64,000 nt of DNA from Sphingomonas spermidinifaciens (GCF_002351485.1 NZ_NWMW01000002.1:496001-560000); one strand, 5' to 3'; shown: positions 44,977 through 55,440, numbered from the stretch's first letter. Notes: generated by a model not told the origin, from the sequence alone. Numbers and translations: made by a program.

Positions 44977-46290
44977 CTATCCCGGCAGCGCGATCGTGGC
45001 CCGCAAACCGCCTGCGGGCCGGTTCGCGAGCTCCAGCGTTCCGCCCTCCGCTGCCACCGCCCGCGCGACGATCGACAGGCCCAGGCCGAAGCCCGCAGTG
45101 TCGCGCCCCCGCGCGGCGTCGAGCCGGACGAAAGGTTCGAGCACCAGCGCCAGCGATTCCTCGGGGATGCCCGGGCCGTCATCCTCGACATGGAGGTAGA
45201 CATGGCCCGGCCGCTGCTCCAGCCGGACGACTACGTCGCGTCCGTGGTGCACGGCGTTGTCGACGAGGTTGGTGACCGCACGGCGAAAGCTCGACGGGCG
45301 GACGCGGTGCTCGAGATGCGCCGGTCCTTCGTAGCGGACGGCATGGCCATGGTCGCTCGCATCGTCGGCAAGGCTGGCGCACAGCACCGCGAGATCGACG
45401 CGGCGCGGCACCTCGGGATCGGCCTCGCCGCCGAGGAAGGCGAGCAGCGAATTGACCATCGCCTCCATCCCCTCGATGTCGGCGGCGACCTCGCGCCGCA
45501 GATCGGCGTCGGGAATCGCGTCGGTGCGCAGCTGCAGCCGCGCGAGCGGCGTGCGCAGGTCATGGCCGACCGCAGCAAGCGCGCGGGTCCGCTCGTCGAT
45601 CAGCCGGCGGATGCGCGCCTGCATGGCGTTGAATGCGGCGATCAACCGGCGAATCTCGGCCGGCCCCGCCTCTGCAAGCTCGGGCAGCGCCTCGCCCGGC
45701 GTATAGCGCTCGACCGCGCCGGTCAGGCTACGGATCGGCTTGACCGTGCGCCGGATCAGGAGGCCGCCCATCAGCATCACCGCCAGCACGGGGATCGCCG
45801 CCGCGATGACTCGCTCCCACGGCACGCCCGCCGATCGCACCGGCTCGGCGGTGCGGAAATAGATCCAGCTCGCGTCAGGCAGGCGCATCAGTCCGGTGAT
45901 GACCGACTTGGTGCCGACGCGCAGCAGCGCGAGGCGGACCTGCTGGTCCTCGAGCCCTGGTTCCCATGCGATCACCTGATCGCGGATCTGGTTCGGAGGC
46001 GGGCCGTTCTGCGGCAATGTCGGCTGCTCGGGGCTCCAGCGGACGATGTAGCGATCGGTGGTCAGCTCCGCGGCATAGCGCGGCCGTGCAGGCGGCGGCG
46101 CTTCGCCGACGAGGCGGCGGACAATGACCAGATGCTCGGCCAGCCGCCGCGCTTCGTCATCGCGTACCGAGAATTCGGCCGCGCGTTCGTAGAGGAGCGT
46201 GCTGGCGACGAACTCGAGCGCGAGCGCGAACAGCAGGATTGCGACCAGCCGGCCGATCAGCCCCATCGCCGGCCAGTGCGGCCGCATCAT
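44977..46290 (-). CDS. Sensor histidine kinase (EnvZ/OmpR-type)
   Basis: This 437-residue inner-membrane kinase has two membrane segments around a periplasmic sensor (about residues 15-170), a HAMP linker, the phosphoacceptor H-box in AVGHDLRTPLARLQLR, the N-box NLVDNAVHHG and ATP-lid motifs DDGPGIP and GFGLGLSI. The stimulus is unknown. Its start ATG overlaps the response regulator stop as ATGA, forming a cognate pair. The Arg/Pro-rich sensor part shows no recognised domain. Confidence 0.92.
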   Translation of the reverse strand: MMRPHWPAMGLIGRLVAILLFALALEFVASTLLYERAAEFSVRDDEARRLAEHLVIVRRLVGEAPPPARPRYAAELTTDRYIVRWSPEQPTLPQNGPPPNQIRDQVIAWEPGLEDQQVRLALLRVGTKSVITGLMRLPDASWIYFRTAEPVRSAGVPWERVIAAAIPVLAVMLMGGLLIRRTVKPIRSLTGAVERYTPGEALPELAEAGPAEIRRLIAAFNAMQARIRRLIDERTRALAAVGHDLRTPLARLQLRTDAIPDADLRREVAADIEGMEAMVNSLLAFLGGEADPEVPRRVDLAVLCASLADDASDHGHAVRYEGPAHLEHRVRPSSFRRAVTNLVDNAVHHGRDVVVRLEQRPGHVYLHVEDDGPGIPEESLALVLEPFVRLDAARGRDTAGFGLGLSIVARAVAAEGGTLELANRPAGGLRATIALPG

Positions 46291-46988
46291 TCGCGCGTGA
46301 CTGGGGCGCTCAGCATGTAGCCGACGCCGCGCACTGTGACGATCGGCGCGGGACGTTCCTCGGTCGACAGCTTGCGGCGCAGACGGCTGATGAGCACGTC
46401 GATCGACCGGTCGGACGAATCGCCGATGCGCGTGCGCGACAGTTCGATCAGCCGCTCGCGCGCGATGACGCGCTGGGCATGATCCACGAGGACGGCGAGC
46501 AGGTCGAACTCGGCACCGGTCAGCTCTACGACCGCCTCTGTGGGCGAGCGCAGCTCGCGCCGCGGCAAGTCGATCGTCCACCCCTCGAACCGGGCGATGC
46601 CCTTCGACCGTTCTTCGCCGCCATTGCCCTTGGCTTCCCAGCGGCGAAGGACCGCCCGCACGCGCGCGATCAGCTCGCGTGTGCCGAAGGGTTTGGGCAG
46701 ATAGTCGTCGGCGCCGAGCTCGAGGCCGATGACGCGATCAACCTCGCTCCCCTTGGCGCTGATGAAGATGATGGGGACGTCGCTCTGTTGGCGGATGCGG
46801 CGGCAAAGATCGATGCCGCTGGTGCCGGGGAGCATGATGTCAAGAAGGACGAGTTCGACGTCGCCGCCTTCGAACGCCTGCCAAAACTCGGGGGCGGCGG
46901 CGCAGGCGCGCACCTGATAGCCGTTTTCCTGGAGCGCGCGCGCAGTAAGGACGCGCAGTGCCGGATCGTCTTCGACAAGCAGGATCAT
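46287..46988 (-). CDS. OmpR-family response regulator
   Basis: This 233-residue protein has a receiver domain with the acidic pocket EDD, phosphoacceptor Asp in LVLLDIMLPG and Lys in YLPKPFG, then an OmpR winged helix (RRELRSPTEAVVELTGAEFDLLAVL, SDRSIDVLISRLRRKL, TVRGVGYML). It should bind promoters when phosphorylated by the following kinase. The ATG at 46988 gives the standard N-terminus MILLVEDDP. The target genes are not evident. Confidence 0.94.
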   Translation of the reverse strand: MILLVEDDPALRVLTARALQENGYQVRACAAAPEFWQAFEGGDVELVLLDIMLPGTSGIDLCRRIRQQSDVPIIFISAKGSEVDRVIGLELGADDYLPKPFGTRELIARVRAVLRRWEAKGNGGEERSKGIARFEGWTIDLPRRELRSPTEAVVELTGAEFDLLAVLVDHAQRVIARERLIELSRTRIGDSSDRSIDVLISRLRRKLSTEERPAPIVTVRGVGYMLSAPVTRE

Positions 46989-47091
46989 ATGGGCGGGTGT
47001 AGTGCGCGGCGGACGCGGGGGGAAGACCTGCTCCCCTCCCTGACAGGCGACCCACCACCCAACTCCTCCCCTTAGCGGGGGAAGAGGACGC

Positions 47092-48414
47092 TCAATCCAG
47101 CCGCCGCGCGAGTTCCTTGTTGAGCGCCAGCGCCACCAGCGTGCCGATCGCACCCGACAGAAGATAGCCCCCTGCCGCCGCCAGCCCGAAATAGTGGGTG
47201 AGCGCCAACGCCGCGAGCGGGGCGAAGCCCGCGCCGAACAGCCAGGCGAGATCGCTGGTCAACGCAGCGCCGGTATAACGCGCGCGCTTGGGGAAATTGC
47301 TCGTCACCGCGCCCGACGACTGGCCGAACGCCAAGCCGAGCAGGATGAAGCCCGAGATCATGAACACCGACTCGCCGATCGCCCCGCCGCGCAGCAGCTG
47401 CGGCGCGAAGCCCGAGAAGACGGCGATCGCCGCGGCGGTGTAGCCAAGCACCGAGCGGCGGCCGATGTGGTCGGCCAGCCAGCCCGAGGCGACGATCGAC
47501 GCGACGCCGAAGGCCGCACCCACCATCTCGATGACGAGGAAGCGCGTCAGGCTCTCGCCGGTATAGACATAGACCCAGCTGAGCGGGAACACCGTCACCA
47601 TGTGGAACAGGGCGAAGCTCGCGAGCGGGGCGAAGGCGCCGATGACGATGTTGCGCCACTGCGCCTTGATCGTCGGCGCGACGCGCGACGGGGTGAGCTC
47701 GCGGCTCTTGAACAGCTCGGCATATTCGGCGGTGACGACCATTCGCAGCCGCGCGAACAACGCGACGACGTTCAAAGCGAAGGCGACGAAGAAGGGATAG
47801 CGCCAGCCCCAGGCAAAGAAATCCTGCTCGCCGATCGTGCCGAGCAGGAAGGCGAACAGCCCGCTCGCCACGATGAGGCCAAGCGGCGCGCCGAGCTGCG
47901 GCACCATCGCGAACCAGCCACGCTTGCCCTCGGGCGCGTTGAGCGCAAGGAGCGAGGCCATGCCGTCCCACGCGCCGCCGAGCGCGAGGCCCTGGCCGAT
48001 GCGCAGCAGGCCGAGGATCACCGCGGCCCAGATCCCCGCCGCCTCGTAGCTCGGGAGGAAGCCGACCGAGACGGTCGACGTGCCGAGCAGGAACAGCGCG
48101 ATGGTAAGCTTGGTCCCGCGCCCGTGCCGCCGGTCGATCGCCATGAAGATCTGCGTGCCGATCGGCCGCGCGACGAAGGCGAGGGGGAACAAAGCAAAGG
48201 ACAGAAGCGTCGCGGTCACGCGATCGGCAAAGGGAAAGATCAGCTCGGGAAACACGATCACGCTGGCGATCGCATAGACGAAGAAGTCGAAGAACTCGGA
48301 GGTGCGCCCGATGATGACGCCGATCGCGATCTCGCCCGGACGGACATGCTCGTCGGCGTGCATGGCGCGCGCATCGCGCTCGAGCGAACTGGAATGGGCG
48401 ACGGCTTCGGCCAT
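47092..48414 (-). CDS. MFS transporter, metabolite:H+ symporter (MHS) type
   Basis: This 440-residue, 12-segment inner-membrane protein shows the MHS features GRTSEFFDFFVYAIASVIVFPELIFP, LSFALFPLAFVARPIG and GLLRIGQGLALGGAWDG. The family imports osmolytes, shikimate, citrate or similar compounds with protons. The substrate is unknown. ATG at 48414 is preceded by AAGGAA. It is divergent from cyoA across a 141-nt gap and probably independent of it. Confidence 0.87.
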   Translation of the reverse strand: MAEAVAHSSSLERDARAMHADEHVRPGEIAIGVIIGRTSEFFDFFVYAIASVIVFPELIFPFADRVTATLLSFALFPLAFVARPIGTQIFMAIDRRHGRGTKLTIALFLLGTSTVSVGFLPSYEAAGIWAAVILGLLRIGQGLALGGAWDGMASLLALNAPEGKRGWFAMVPQLGAPLGLIVASGLFAFLLGTIGEQDFFAWGWRYPFFVAFALNVVALFARLRMVVTAEYAELFKSRELTPSRVAPTIKAQWRNIVIGAFAPLASFALFHMVTVFPLSWVYVYTGESLTRFLVIEMVGAAFGVASIVASGWLADHIGRRSVLGYTAAAIAVFSGFAPQLLRGGAIGESVFMISGFILLGLAFGQSSGAVTSNFPKRARYTGAALTSDLAWLFGAGFAPLAALALTHYFGLAAAGGYLLSGAIGTLVALALNKELARRLD

Positions 48415-48555
48415 GACGGGCGGTTCCTTGTGGCGGGGCCTTTGGGCGAGCAACCCGCGAGCCGCGATTGCGCTCCCTTACCCCCTTCGCCGCGGGCGTG
48501 GCATAGGACATTTTGTCCTATTTCGCGTGAAGGTCGCCGGGCCTAGCTCAGCATC

Positions 48556-49653
48556 ATGCTGAACCGCCCGCGTGCCCTGGCTCTCCGTTTCGCGACCTTC
48601 GCCGCCGCCCCGCTGGCGCTTGGCGGGTGCGACATGGTGGTGATGAACCCCGCGGGCGACGTCGCGCGCCAGCAGGCCGACCTGATCCTGTGGTCGACGG
48701 GCCTGATGCTGCTCATCATCGTCCCCGTGATCGTACTGACCGCGGTTTTCGCCTGGCGTTACAGGGCGACCAACGAGGAGGCCGAGTACAAGCCCGACTG
48801 GGACCATTCGACGGGTCTCGAGCTCATCATCTGGTCGGCGCCGCTCCTCATCATCATCGCATTAGGCGCGCTCACATGGGTGGCGACGCACACGCTCGAC
48901 CCCTATCGCCCGATCGGCCGGATTGCCGCAGGCAAGCCGTTGCCCGCGACGCAGCGCCCGCTGGAAGTGCAGGTCGTCTCCCTCGACTGGAAATGGCTGT
49001 TCATCTACCCCGAACAGGGCGTCGCCAGTGTCAACGAGCTGGTGCTGCCGGTCGATCGCCAGGTGAGGTTCCGCCTCTCCTCGTCGAGCGTGATGAACAC
49101 CTTCTATGTGCCGGCGATGGCGGGCATGATCTACACGATGCCGGGTATGGAGACCAAGCTTCATGCCGTCTTGAACAAGCCCGGCGATTTCGAGGGAATG
49201 TCGGCGCACTATAGCGGCGCGGGCTTTTCCAAGATGAAGTTCCGCACCCATGCGGTTGACCAGGTGGGCTTCGATCAGTGGATCGCGCGCGCGAAGGCGG
49301 CGCCCGCCCGGCTCGATGCCGCGACCTATCTCAAGCTCGAGCAGCCGAGCGAGGACGTGAAGCCGATGCATTTCGCCCGCGTCGAGCAGGGCATCTTCGG
49401 CCGCATCGTCAACCTGTGCGTCGCGCCGGGCCAACCGTGCATGACCGAGTCGATGCATGGCGGCGGCCATTCGGGCCTGCCGCAGCCCACCAACAACATC
49501 GTGCGTCCGCGCACCGAGGCCGCGTTCCAGCGCGCGCCCGGCGAGGATGCCGCAAGCCCGCGCACCGATGCCGAGGGCAAGGGCGCCAGCGCCCCCGCCC
49601 GGACCGGCAGCGGCCAGCGTGTCGACCGCGAAGCGCCCGTCAAGGGCAATTGA
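48556..49653 (+). CDS. cyoA: Cytochrome bo3 quinol oxidase subunit II
   Basis: CyoA is subunit II of the proton-pumping ubiquinol oxidase. The 365-residue lipoprotein precursor has lipobox L-G-G-C (Cys25), two membrane helices and a periplasmic cupredoxin domain with [20 protein letters not shown], but no CuA ligand set, as expected for a quinol oxidase. A Pro/Arg/Gly-rich extension of roughly 60 residues follows the conserved domain. It starts the cyoABCD-surf1-regBA operon. Confidence 0.96.
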   Translation: MLNRPRALALRFATFAAAPLALGGCDMVVMNPAGDVARQQADLILWSTGLMLLIIVPVIVLTAVFAWRYRATNEEAEYKPDWDHSTGLELIIWSAPLLIIIALGALTWVATHTLDPYRPIGRIAAGKPLPATQRPLEVQVVSLDWKWLFIYPEQGVASVNELVLPVDRQVRFRLSSSSVMNTFYVPAMAGMIYTMPGMETKLHAVLNKPGDFEGMSAHYSGAGFSKMKFRTHAVDQVGFDQWIARAKAAPARLDAATYLKLEQPSEDVKPMHFARVEQGIFGRIVNLCVAPGQPCMTESMHGGGHSGLPQPTNNIVRPRTEAAFQRAPGEDAASPRTDAEGKGASAPARTGSGQRVDREAPVKGN

Positions 49654-49660
49654 GGAAGCC

Positions 49661-51649
49661 ATGTCCGACGCCCTCACCCAGATGATCTTCGGCCGCCTGA
49701 CGCTTGAGGCGCTGCCGCTTCACGAACCGATCGTCGTCGGTGCCTTTGTCGGCACCGCGGTCATCGGCCTCGCGCTGATCGGCCTCGTCACCAAATACCG
49801 GCTCTGGGGCTATCTCTGGACCGAATGGTTCACGACCGTCGACCACAAGAAGATCGGGATCATGTACATGATCCTTGGTATCGTCATGCTGCTGCGCGGT
49901 TTTTCCGATGCCATCATGATGCGCCTGCAGCAGGCGATGGCGTTCGGGAACGAGGGTTACCTCGACGCGCATCATTACGACCAGATCTTCACCGCGCATG
50001 GCGTCATCATGATTTTCTTCGTGGCGATGCCGTTCGTCACGGGCCTGATGAACTATGTCGTCCCGCTCCAGATCGGCGCGCGCGACGTCAGCTTCCCGTT
50101 CCTCAACAACTTCAGCTTCTGGATGACCACCGCCGGCGCGATGCTCATCATGGCGAGCCTGTTCGTCGGTGAATTCGCCAAGACCGGCTGGCTGGCGATG
50201 GCGCCCTTGTCGGGGATCGACTATTCGCCCGACGTCGGGGTCGATTATTATATCTGGGCATTGCAGATCGCAGGCGTCGGCACCCTGCTGTCAGGCGTCA
50301 ACCTGATCGCCACCATCGTCAAGATGCGTGCGCCGGGCATGAGCCTGATGAAGATGCCGGTGTTCACCTGGTCGGCGCTCGTCACCAACGTGCTGATCGT
50401 CGCCGCCTTCCCCGTGCTGACCGCGGTGCTCGCCTTTCTCAGCCTCGACCGCTATGTCGGCACCAACTTCTTCACCAACGTCCTCGGCGGCAACCCGATG
50501 ATGTACGTGAACATGATCTGGATCTGGGGCCATCCGGAAGTCTACATCCTGATCCTGCCGGCGTTCGGCGTGTTCAGCGAGGTTGTCTCGACCTTCTCGG
50601 GCAAGCGCCTGTTCGGCTATACCTCGATGATCTACGCGCTCATCGTCATCTGCATCCTCGCCTATCTCGTTTGGCTGCACCACTTCTTCACGATGGGGTC
50701 GGGAGCGAGCGTCAACAGCTTCTTCGGCATCACGACGATGATCATCTCGATCCCGACGGGTGCGAAGATCTTCAACTGGCTGTTCACGATGTACAAGGGA
50801 CGCATCCGCTACGAGCTGCCGATGATGTGGGCGGTCGCGTTCATGCTGACCTTCACCGTGGGCGGCATGACGGGCGTCCTGCTGGCGGTCCCGCCGGCGG
50901 ACTTCGTGCTCCACAACTCGCTGTTCCTCGTCGCGCATTTCCACAACGTCATTATCGGCGGCGTGCTGTTCGGGATGTTCGCGGGCATCAACTACTGGTG
51001 GCCCAAGGCGTTCGGGTTCAAGCTCGACCGCAAGTGGGGGCTGGTGAGCTTCTGGAGCTGGGTGATTGGCTTCTGGGTCGCGTTCACGCCGCTCTACATC
51101 CTCGGGCTGATGGGCGTGACGCGGCGGCTGCGCACTTTCGACGATCCGAGCCTGCAGATCTGGTTCGTCATCGCCGGGATCGGCGCGGCGATCATCGCGG
51201 TGGGCATCGCCGCCTTCCTGATCCAGATCGGCGTCAGCATCCTCAATCGCGACAAGCTGCGTGACGAGACCGGCGATCCCTGGGGCGGCCGCACGCTCGA
51301 GTGGGCGACCAGCTCGCCGCCGCCCGCTTATAATTTCGCCTTCACGCCCGTGGTCCACGACCTCGACGCCTGGCACGACATCAAGGCGCGCGGCGGGAAG
51401 GTGCCGGCCGAGGGGTATCTGGACATCCACATGCCCAGGAACACCGGCGCCGGCGTGATCCTCGCGGGGCTGTCGGCGGCGAGCGGGTTCGGCCTTATCT
51501 GGCACATCTGGTGGCTGGCGGGCGCGGGGCTGCTCGGCGTGATCGGCTATGCGATCTGGCACAGCTTCGACTATGATCGGGACTATCACATCCCGGCGTC
51601 GGAAGTCGCCGCGACCGAGCGCGCGCGCCTCGCGCTGGCGGAGGCGTGA
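49661..51649 (+). CDS. cyoB: Cytochrome bo3 quinol oxidase subunit I
   Basis: CyoB holds haem b, haem o3 and CuB and reduces oxygen to water. The 662-residue protein has 14-15 membrane helices, with the first haem ligand in [12 protein letters not shown], the CuB region [16 protein letters not shown] with Tyr, the LHHFFTMG pair and [16 protein letters not shown] precedes the ATG by a few nucleotides, 8 nt after cyoA. It is complete. Confidence 0.97.
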   Translation: MSDALTQMIFGRLTLEALPLHEPIVVGAFVGTAVIGLALIGLVTKYRLWGYLWTEWFTTVDHKKIGIMYMILGIVMLLRGFSDAIMMRLQQAMAFGNEGYLDAHHYDQIFTAHGVIMIFFVAMPFVTGLMNYVVPLQIGARDVSFPFLNNFSFWMTTAGAMLIMASLFVGEFAKTGWLAMAPLSGIDYSPDVGVDYYIWALQIAGVGTLLSGVNLIATIVKMRAPGMSLMKMPVFTWSALVTNVLIVAAFPVLTAVLAFLSLDRYVGTNFFTNVLGGNPMMYVNMIWIWGHPEVYILILPAFGVFSEVVSTFSGKRLFGYTSMIYALIVICILAYLVWLHHFFTMGSGASVNSFFGITTMIISIPTGAKIFNWLFTMYKGRIRYELPMMWAVAFMLTFTVGGMTGVLLAVPPADFVLHNSLFLVAHFHNVIIGGVLFGMFAGINYWWPKAFGFKLDRKWGLVSFWSWVIGFWVAFTPLYILGLMGVTRRLRTFDDPSLQIWFVIAGIGAAIIAVGIAAFLIQIGVSILNRDKLRDETGDPWGGRTLEWATSSPPPAYNFAFTPVVHDLDAWHDIKARGGKVPAEGYLDIHMPRNTGAGVILAGLSAASGFGLIWHIWWLAGAGLLGVIGYAIWHSFDYDRDYHIPASEVAATERARLALAEA

Positions 51650-51651
51650 TC

Positions 51652-52278
51652 ATGTCGGGCACCCCCGCCACCACCGCCGACGCGCCGCACTTCTGGGAAA
51701 CCGAGCCGCATCATCATGAGGCGGGGTCGAGCACGATGCTCGGCTTCTGGCTCTATCTGATGAGCGATTGCCTCATCTTCGCGATGCTGTTCGCGGGCTG
51801 GGGCGTTTATGGCCAGAGTGCCGCGGGCGGGCCGACCGCGCCCGAGCTGTTCGACCTGAAGCTCGTCGCGCTCAACACCGCGATGCTGCTGTTCAGTTCC
51901 ATCACCTACGGCTTTGCGATGATCGCGGCGCAGGAGCAGAACAAGCGCGGCACGCTCGGCTGGCTTGCCGTTACCGGCCTGTTCGGCGCCGCGTTCCTCG
52001 GCATCGAGCTCTACGAGTTCGCGCACCTCATCCACGAGGGCGCGGGGCCGCAGCGCTCAGCCTTTTTGTCGAGCTTCTTCGCCCTGGTCGGCACGCACGG
52101 GCTGCATGTCTTTTTCGGCATGATCTGGCTGGTCGTGCTGATGGTGCAGGTCGCGCAGAAGGGGCTGATCGCGGCGAACACGCGCCGGCTCGCCTGCCTC
52201 AGCCTGTTCTGGCACTTCCTCGACGTCGTGTGGATCGGCGTCTTCACCTTCGTCTATCTCTTGGGATCGATGCAATGA
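51652..52278 (+). CDS. cyoC: Cytochrome bo3 quinol oxidase subunit III
   Basis: This 208-residue, five-helix subunit III supports oxidase assembly and proton pumping. Signatures include [17 protein letters not shown], the Glu in [10 protein letters not shown] and the C-terminal [23 protein letters not shown] lies 7 nt before ATG 51652, which decides it over GTG at 51646. The next gene begins at an ATGA overlap. Confidence 0.95.
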   Translation: MSGTPATTADAPHFWETEPHHHEAGSSTMLGFWLYLMSDCLIFAMLFAGWGVYGQSAAGGPTAPELFDLKLVALNTAMLLFSSITYGFAMIAAQEQNKRGTLGWLAVTGLFGAAFLGIELYEFAHLIHEGAGPQRSAFLSSFFALVGTHGLHVFFGMIWLVVLMVQVAQKGLIAANTRRLACLSLFWHFLDVVWIGVFTFVYLLGSMQ

Positions 52279-52700
52279 GCCGCGAAGCCACCGCCGACGA
52301 GGCCAAGCAGGTCGCCGACCAGCATGCCGCGCACGCCCATCATGGCGAGGGCGGGGCGGCGCACGCGACCCGAAAGGGCTATGTCACCGGCTTTCTGCTG
52401 TCGGTTGTCCTCACCGCCATTCCCTTTGCCCTGGTGATGGGCGGCGTCATTCAGGACACGCGGATCACCGCGGGCATCGTGATGGCGCTGGCGATCGTCC
52501 AGATCGTCGTCCACATGATCTACTTCCTTCACATGGATACCAAGTCGGAGGGCGGCTGGACGCTGATGGCGCTGATCTTCACCGCGGTGATCGTCGTCAT
52601 CACCATTGCGGGCTCGCTGTGGGTGATGGTCAACATGAACCGTTACATGATGCCGCCGATGCCGCCGGCCGCGGCGATGTCGGACATGAGCGGCATGTGA
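52275..52700 (+). CDS. cyoD: Cytochrome bo3 quinol oxidase subunit IV
   Basis: This 141-residue subunit has a His-rich N-terminal tail ([11 protein letters not shown]) and three membrane helices with [19 protein letters not shown]. It stabilises the oxidase. It overlaps cyoC as ATGA and surf1 as GTGA. The Met/Pro-rich C-terminus ([17 protein letters not shown]) is unusually long and could bind metal, which is only a guess. Confidence 0.93.
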   Translation: MSREATADEAKQVADQHAAHAHHGEGGAAHATRKGYVTGFLLSVVLTAIPFALVMGGVIQDTRITAGIVMALAIVQIVVHMIYFLHMDTKSEGGWTLMALIFTAVIVVITIAGSLWVMVNMNRYMMPPMPPAAAMSDMSGM

Positions 52701-53341
52701 AGCGCGCCGCCGCCCCGATCGGCGTCCTCTTCCTTATCGTCCTGTTCCTGGGGCTGGGGATCTGGCAGCTCGAGAGGCGGACCTGGAAGCTCGACCTGAT
52801 CGCACGGGTCGAGGCGCGGCTGAAGGCACCGCCGGTGCCGCCGCCTCCAAGGGGCGACGAATATACCCGCATCGCCGCAACCGGTCGCTGGGTACAGGGG
52901 GGCGACACCTATACGCAGGCGGTGACCGAGCTGGGCGGCGGCTTCTGGGTCATGACGCCGCTCGACACGCCGCAGGGCCGCCTCCTCGTCAATCGCGGCT
53001 TTGTGACGCCCGACCGGCGAGGGCGAACACCGCCACCCGCCGGGCCGGTGCGCATCGAGGGGCTGCTGCGCGTGACCGAGCCGGGCGGCGGATTCCTCCG
53101 CTCGAACGATCCCGCCGCCGACCGCTGGTACTCGCGCGACGTGGCGGCGATCGCGGCGGCGAAGCGGCTGGGGCCGGTCCTGCCTTGGTTTCTCGATGCG
53201 GGGGCGAATGGCGATGGATGGCCGCGCGGCGGGCTGACCGTGGTGCGGTTCCGCAACACGCATCTTCAGTACGCGCTCACCTGGTTCGCGATGGCGGGGC
53301 TGCTCGCCTTCCTCGCATGGCGCGTGACGGTCAGGCGATGA
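52697..53341 (+). CDS. SURF1-family oxidase assembly protein
   Basis: SURF1 proteins aid haem insertion in haem-copper oxidases. This 214-residue protein has the expected two terminal membrane helices and the motifs LGLGIWQLERRTWKLDLI, GGFWVMTPL, LLVNRGFVTPD and NTHLQYALTWF. The start is GTG overlapping cyoD. SURF1 is better known with cytochrome c oxidase, yet here it is in the quinol oxidase operon, so it probably serves bo3 assembly. Confidence 0.92.
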   Translation: MKRAAAPIGVLFLIVLFLGLGIWQLERRTWKLDLIARVEARLKAPPVPPPPRGDEYTRIAATGRWVQGGDTYTQAVTELGGGFWVMTPLDTPQGRLLVNRGFVTPDRRGRTPPPAGPVRIEGLLRVTEPGGGFLRSNDPAADRWYSRDVAAIAAAKRLGPVLPWFLDAGANGDGWPRGGLTVVRFRNTHLQYALTWFAMAGLLAFLAWRVTVRR

Positions 53342-54612
53342 CCCAGCTGTCGCCGGAAGATGCGGGTCGCCGCAACCTGCTGCTCCTCGTTCAGCTGCGC
53401 TGGCTGGCGGTGGCGGGCCAGATGGCGACGATCGTCGCGGTGCAGTTCGGGCTGGGCGTGTCGCTCCCCATCCTGCCGATGTTCGCGACGCTGGGCCTGC
53501 TGATCGCCCTCAACCTTTTGCAGTTGCTCGCCGAGCGGCGGCGGCCGGTCACCAACAACCAGCTGTTCGCCGCGCTGCTGATCGATGTCGGCGCGCTCAC
53601 CATCCAGCTTTATTTGTCGGGCGGGGCGACCAATCCGTTCGTCGGCCTTTTCCTGCTTCAGGTCGTGCTCGGCGCGATCTTGCTCAAGCCGGTGACGAGC
53701 TGGGCGATGGTGGCGGTGACGAGCGGGGCGTTCGCTGCGCTCACCGTCGACTATCACCCGCTCGCACTGCCGCCGGGCATGGCGAGCGCGCATTCGCTCC
53801 CGTACCTCGTCGGCAACTGGTTCAATTTCACGCTTGCGGCGGTGCTGATCGTCCTGTTCGTCACCCGCATTGCCCGCAACCTGTCCGAGCGCGACGCGCG
53901 CCTCGCCGCGATGCGCCAGCAGGCGGCGGAGACCGAGCATATCGTCCGCATGGGCCTGCTCGCGAGCGGCGCGGCGCATGAACTCGGCACGCCGCTTTCC
54001 ACCGTCGCGGTGGCGCTCGGCGACTGGGCGCGCGATCCGGTGATTGCGAGCGATCCCGCCCGCGCCGAGGAAGTGGCCGACATGGCCGCCGAGATCGCGC
54101 GGTGCAAGGCGATCCTCTCGGGCATCCTGCTGGCGGCCGGCGAGGTGACGGGAGACGCACCCGAGCGGACGACGCTGCGCCGATTCCTGTCGGGCATCGT
54201 TGCGCGCTGGGACGAGGGGCATCCGGGCCTCGTCGCGTTCGAGGATCGGCTGGGCCCCGACCGCGCGATCGTTGCCGACAGGGCACTGGCGCAGGCGCTG
54301 GTCAACGTGCTCGACAATGCCGCCGAAGCGGGCGCACGCTCGATCGAGGTGGCGGCGAGCGTGCGCGACGCCGAGCTTGTGCTGACCATTGCCGATGACG
54401 GGCGCGGGGTGCCGCCCGGCATCCTCGCGCATCTTGGCAAGCCCTATCAGTCGAGCAAGAACCGGCGCGGCGCGGGGCTGGGCCTGTTCCTGGCGGTCAA
54501 CGTGCTGCGCGTGCTGGGCGGCACGTTGACCGTTGCCAATCGCGAGCGCGAGGGGGCGGAGGTCGTGTTCCGCCTGCCGCTCGCCGCGCTGATGCTGGAG
54601 GAGGGGCGATGA
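53338..54612 (+). CDS. regB: Redox sensor histidine kinase RegB/PrrB/ActS
   Basis: This 424-residue kinase has about six membrane helices with the ubiquinone-sensing heptapeptide GGATNPF (residues 95-101), the H-box ASGAAHELGTPLSTVAVALG and a redox-type Cys in ARCKAILS, the features of RegB. It senses the quinone pool or oxygen status and phosphorylates RegA. Its ATG overlaps the surf1 stop as ATGA, so it is made with the quinol oxidase whose substrate pool it should sense. The N-box NVLDNAAEAG and ATP-lid motifs are intact. Confidence 0.94.
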   Translation: MTQLSPEDAGRRNLLLLVQLRWLAVAGQMATIVAVQFGLGVSLPILPMFATLGLLIALNLLQLLAERRRPVTNNQLFAALLIDVGALTIQLYLSGGATNPFVGLFLLQVVLGAILLKPVTSWAMVAVTSGAFAALTVDYHPLALPPGMASAHSLPYLVGNWFNFTLAAVLIVLFVTRIARNLSERDARLAAMRQQAAETEHIVRMGLLASGAAHELGTPLSTVAVALGDWARDPVIASDPARAEEVADMAAEIARCKAILSGILLAAGEVTGDAPERTTLRRFLSGIVARWDEGHPGLVAFEDRLGPDRAIVADRALAQALVNVLDNAAEAGARSIEVAASVRDAELVLTIADDGRGVPPGILAHLGKPYQSSKNRRGAGLGLFLAVNVLRVLGGTLTVANREREGAEVVFRLPLAALMLEEGR

Positions 54613-55136
54613 CCGGACGGCGGCTGCTGATCGTCGAGGACGATGCGACCTTCGCGCGCACGCTCGCCCGCTCCTTCGAGCGTCGCGGCGATGCAGTGCG
54701 CGTGCTGTATGGGCCCGAGGGGCTGTCAGCGGCAGCGCGCGAGCATGGCGCGACGCACGCGGTCGTCGACCTGCGGCTCGGCGGCGCATCGGGGCTCGCC
54801 TGTGTCGAGGTGCTGCATGCGCTCGACCCGGCGATGCGGATCGTGGTGCTGACGGGCTTCGCGAGCATCGCGACGGCGGTCGAGGCGATCAAGCTGGGCG
54901 CCACCAACTATCTGACCAAGCCCGCCAACACCGACGATATCGAGGCGGCGTTCGAGCGTGTCGAGGGAGATGCCGAGGCCGACCTGACCGCCGCGCCGAC
55001 GTCGCTGCGCACGCTCGAATGGGAGCATATCCATCAGGTGCTGGCGGATACGGGCTTCAACGTTTCGGAAGCCGCGCGGCGGCTGGGGATGCACCGGCGG
55101 ACCTTGGCGCGGAAGCTGGAGAAGCGGCACTTGTGA
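54609..55136 (+). CDS. regA: Redox response regulator RegA/PrrA/ActR
   Basis: This 175-residue regulator has a receiver domain with Glu-Asp-Asp (IVEDDATF), phosphoacceptor Asp in AVVDLRLGG and Lys in YLTKPAN, a short linker and a Fis-like helix-turn-helix (NVSEAARRLGMHRRTLARKLEKR) typical of RegA. Members control respiratory, photosynthetic and carbon-fixation genes with redox state. The ATGA overlap with regB shows they are a pair. The cyo operon itself is an obvious possible target. Confidence 0.95.
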   Translation: MTGRRLLIVEDDATFARTLARSFERRGDAVRVLYGPEGLSAAAREHGATHAVVDLRLGGASGLACVEVLHALDPAMRIVVLTGFASIATAVEAIKLGATNYLTKPANTDDIEAAFERVEGDAEADLTAAPTSLRTLEWEHIHQVLADTGFNVSEAARRLGMHRRTLARKLEKRHL

Positions 55137-55141
55137 GGGGA

Positions 55142-55440
55142 GCAGCAGCTTTATCACCCGTCACCTCGGACTCGATCCGGGGTCCCGCTTCTTCCTTCTT
55201 CAGCCGGTCGAAAAGGCTGCGGGACCCCGCGCCAAAACGAGTGTGACGACTTCAACTGTGACATTCGTCCTGAGTAGCGGCCGAGTAGCCACGAAGTGGC
55301 GTACCGAGGATGTGTATTGAAGGACAGGTCGGCACGCGTACACGTACTTCGATACGAGCCCTCGATACGCTGCTGACGCAGCTACTCGGTCACTACTCAG
55401 CACAAACGGCTGAGGGGAACGGAGCCAGACTTCCTTTCCT
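55142..55440. repeat. Cluster of REP-like intergenic repeats
   Basis: The gap between regA and glpX has no gene. It holds a hairpin with arms GGGGTCCCGC (55179-55188) and GCGGGACCCC (55219-55228), which may end the cyo-reg operon. A second region follows with CGAGTAGCCACGAAGTGGCG, TACTTCGATACGAGCCCTCG and GCTACTCGGTCACTACTCAG-type sequences that I recall as common sphingomonad repeats. Confidence 0.55.

Noticed and set aside
47060..47090. Hairpin CCCC-TTAGC-GGGG between the response regulator and the MFS gene as terminator
   Set aside because: Only four paired bases and no U run, so too weak to call.
50291..51589. Long minus-strand frame over cyoB
   Set aside because: Antisense shadow of the conserved oxidase subunit I.
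53266..54789. Long minus-strand frame over regB
   Set aside because: Antisense shadow with biased composition. The plus strand encodes an intact kinase.
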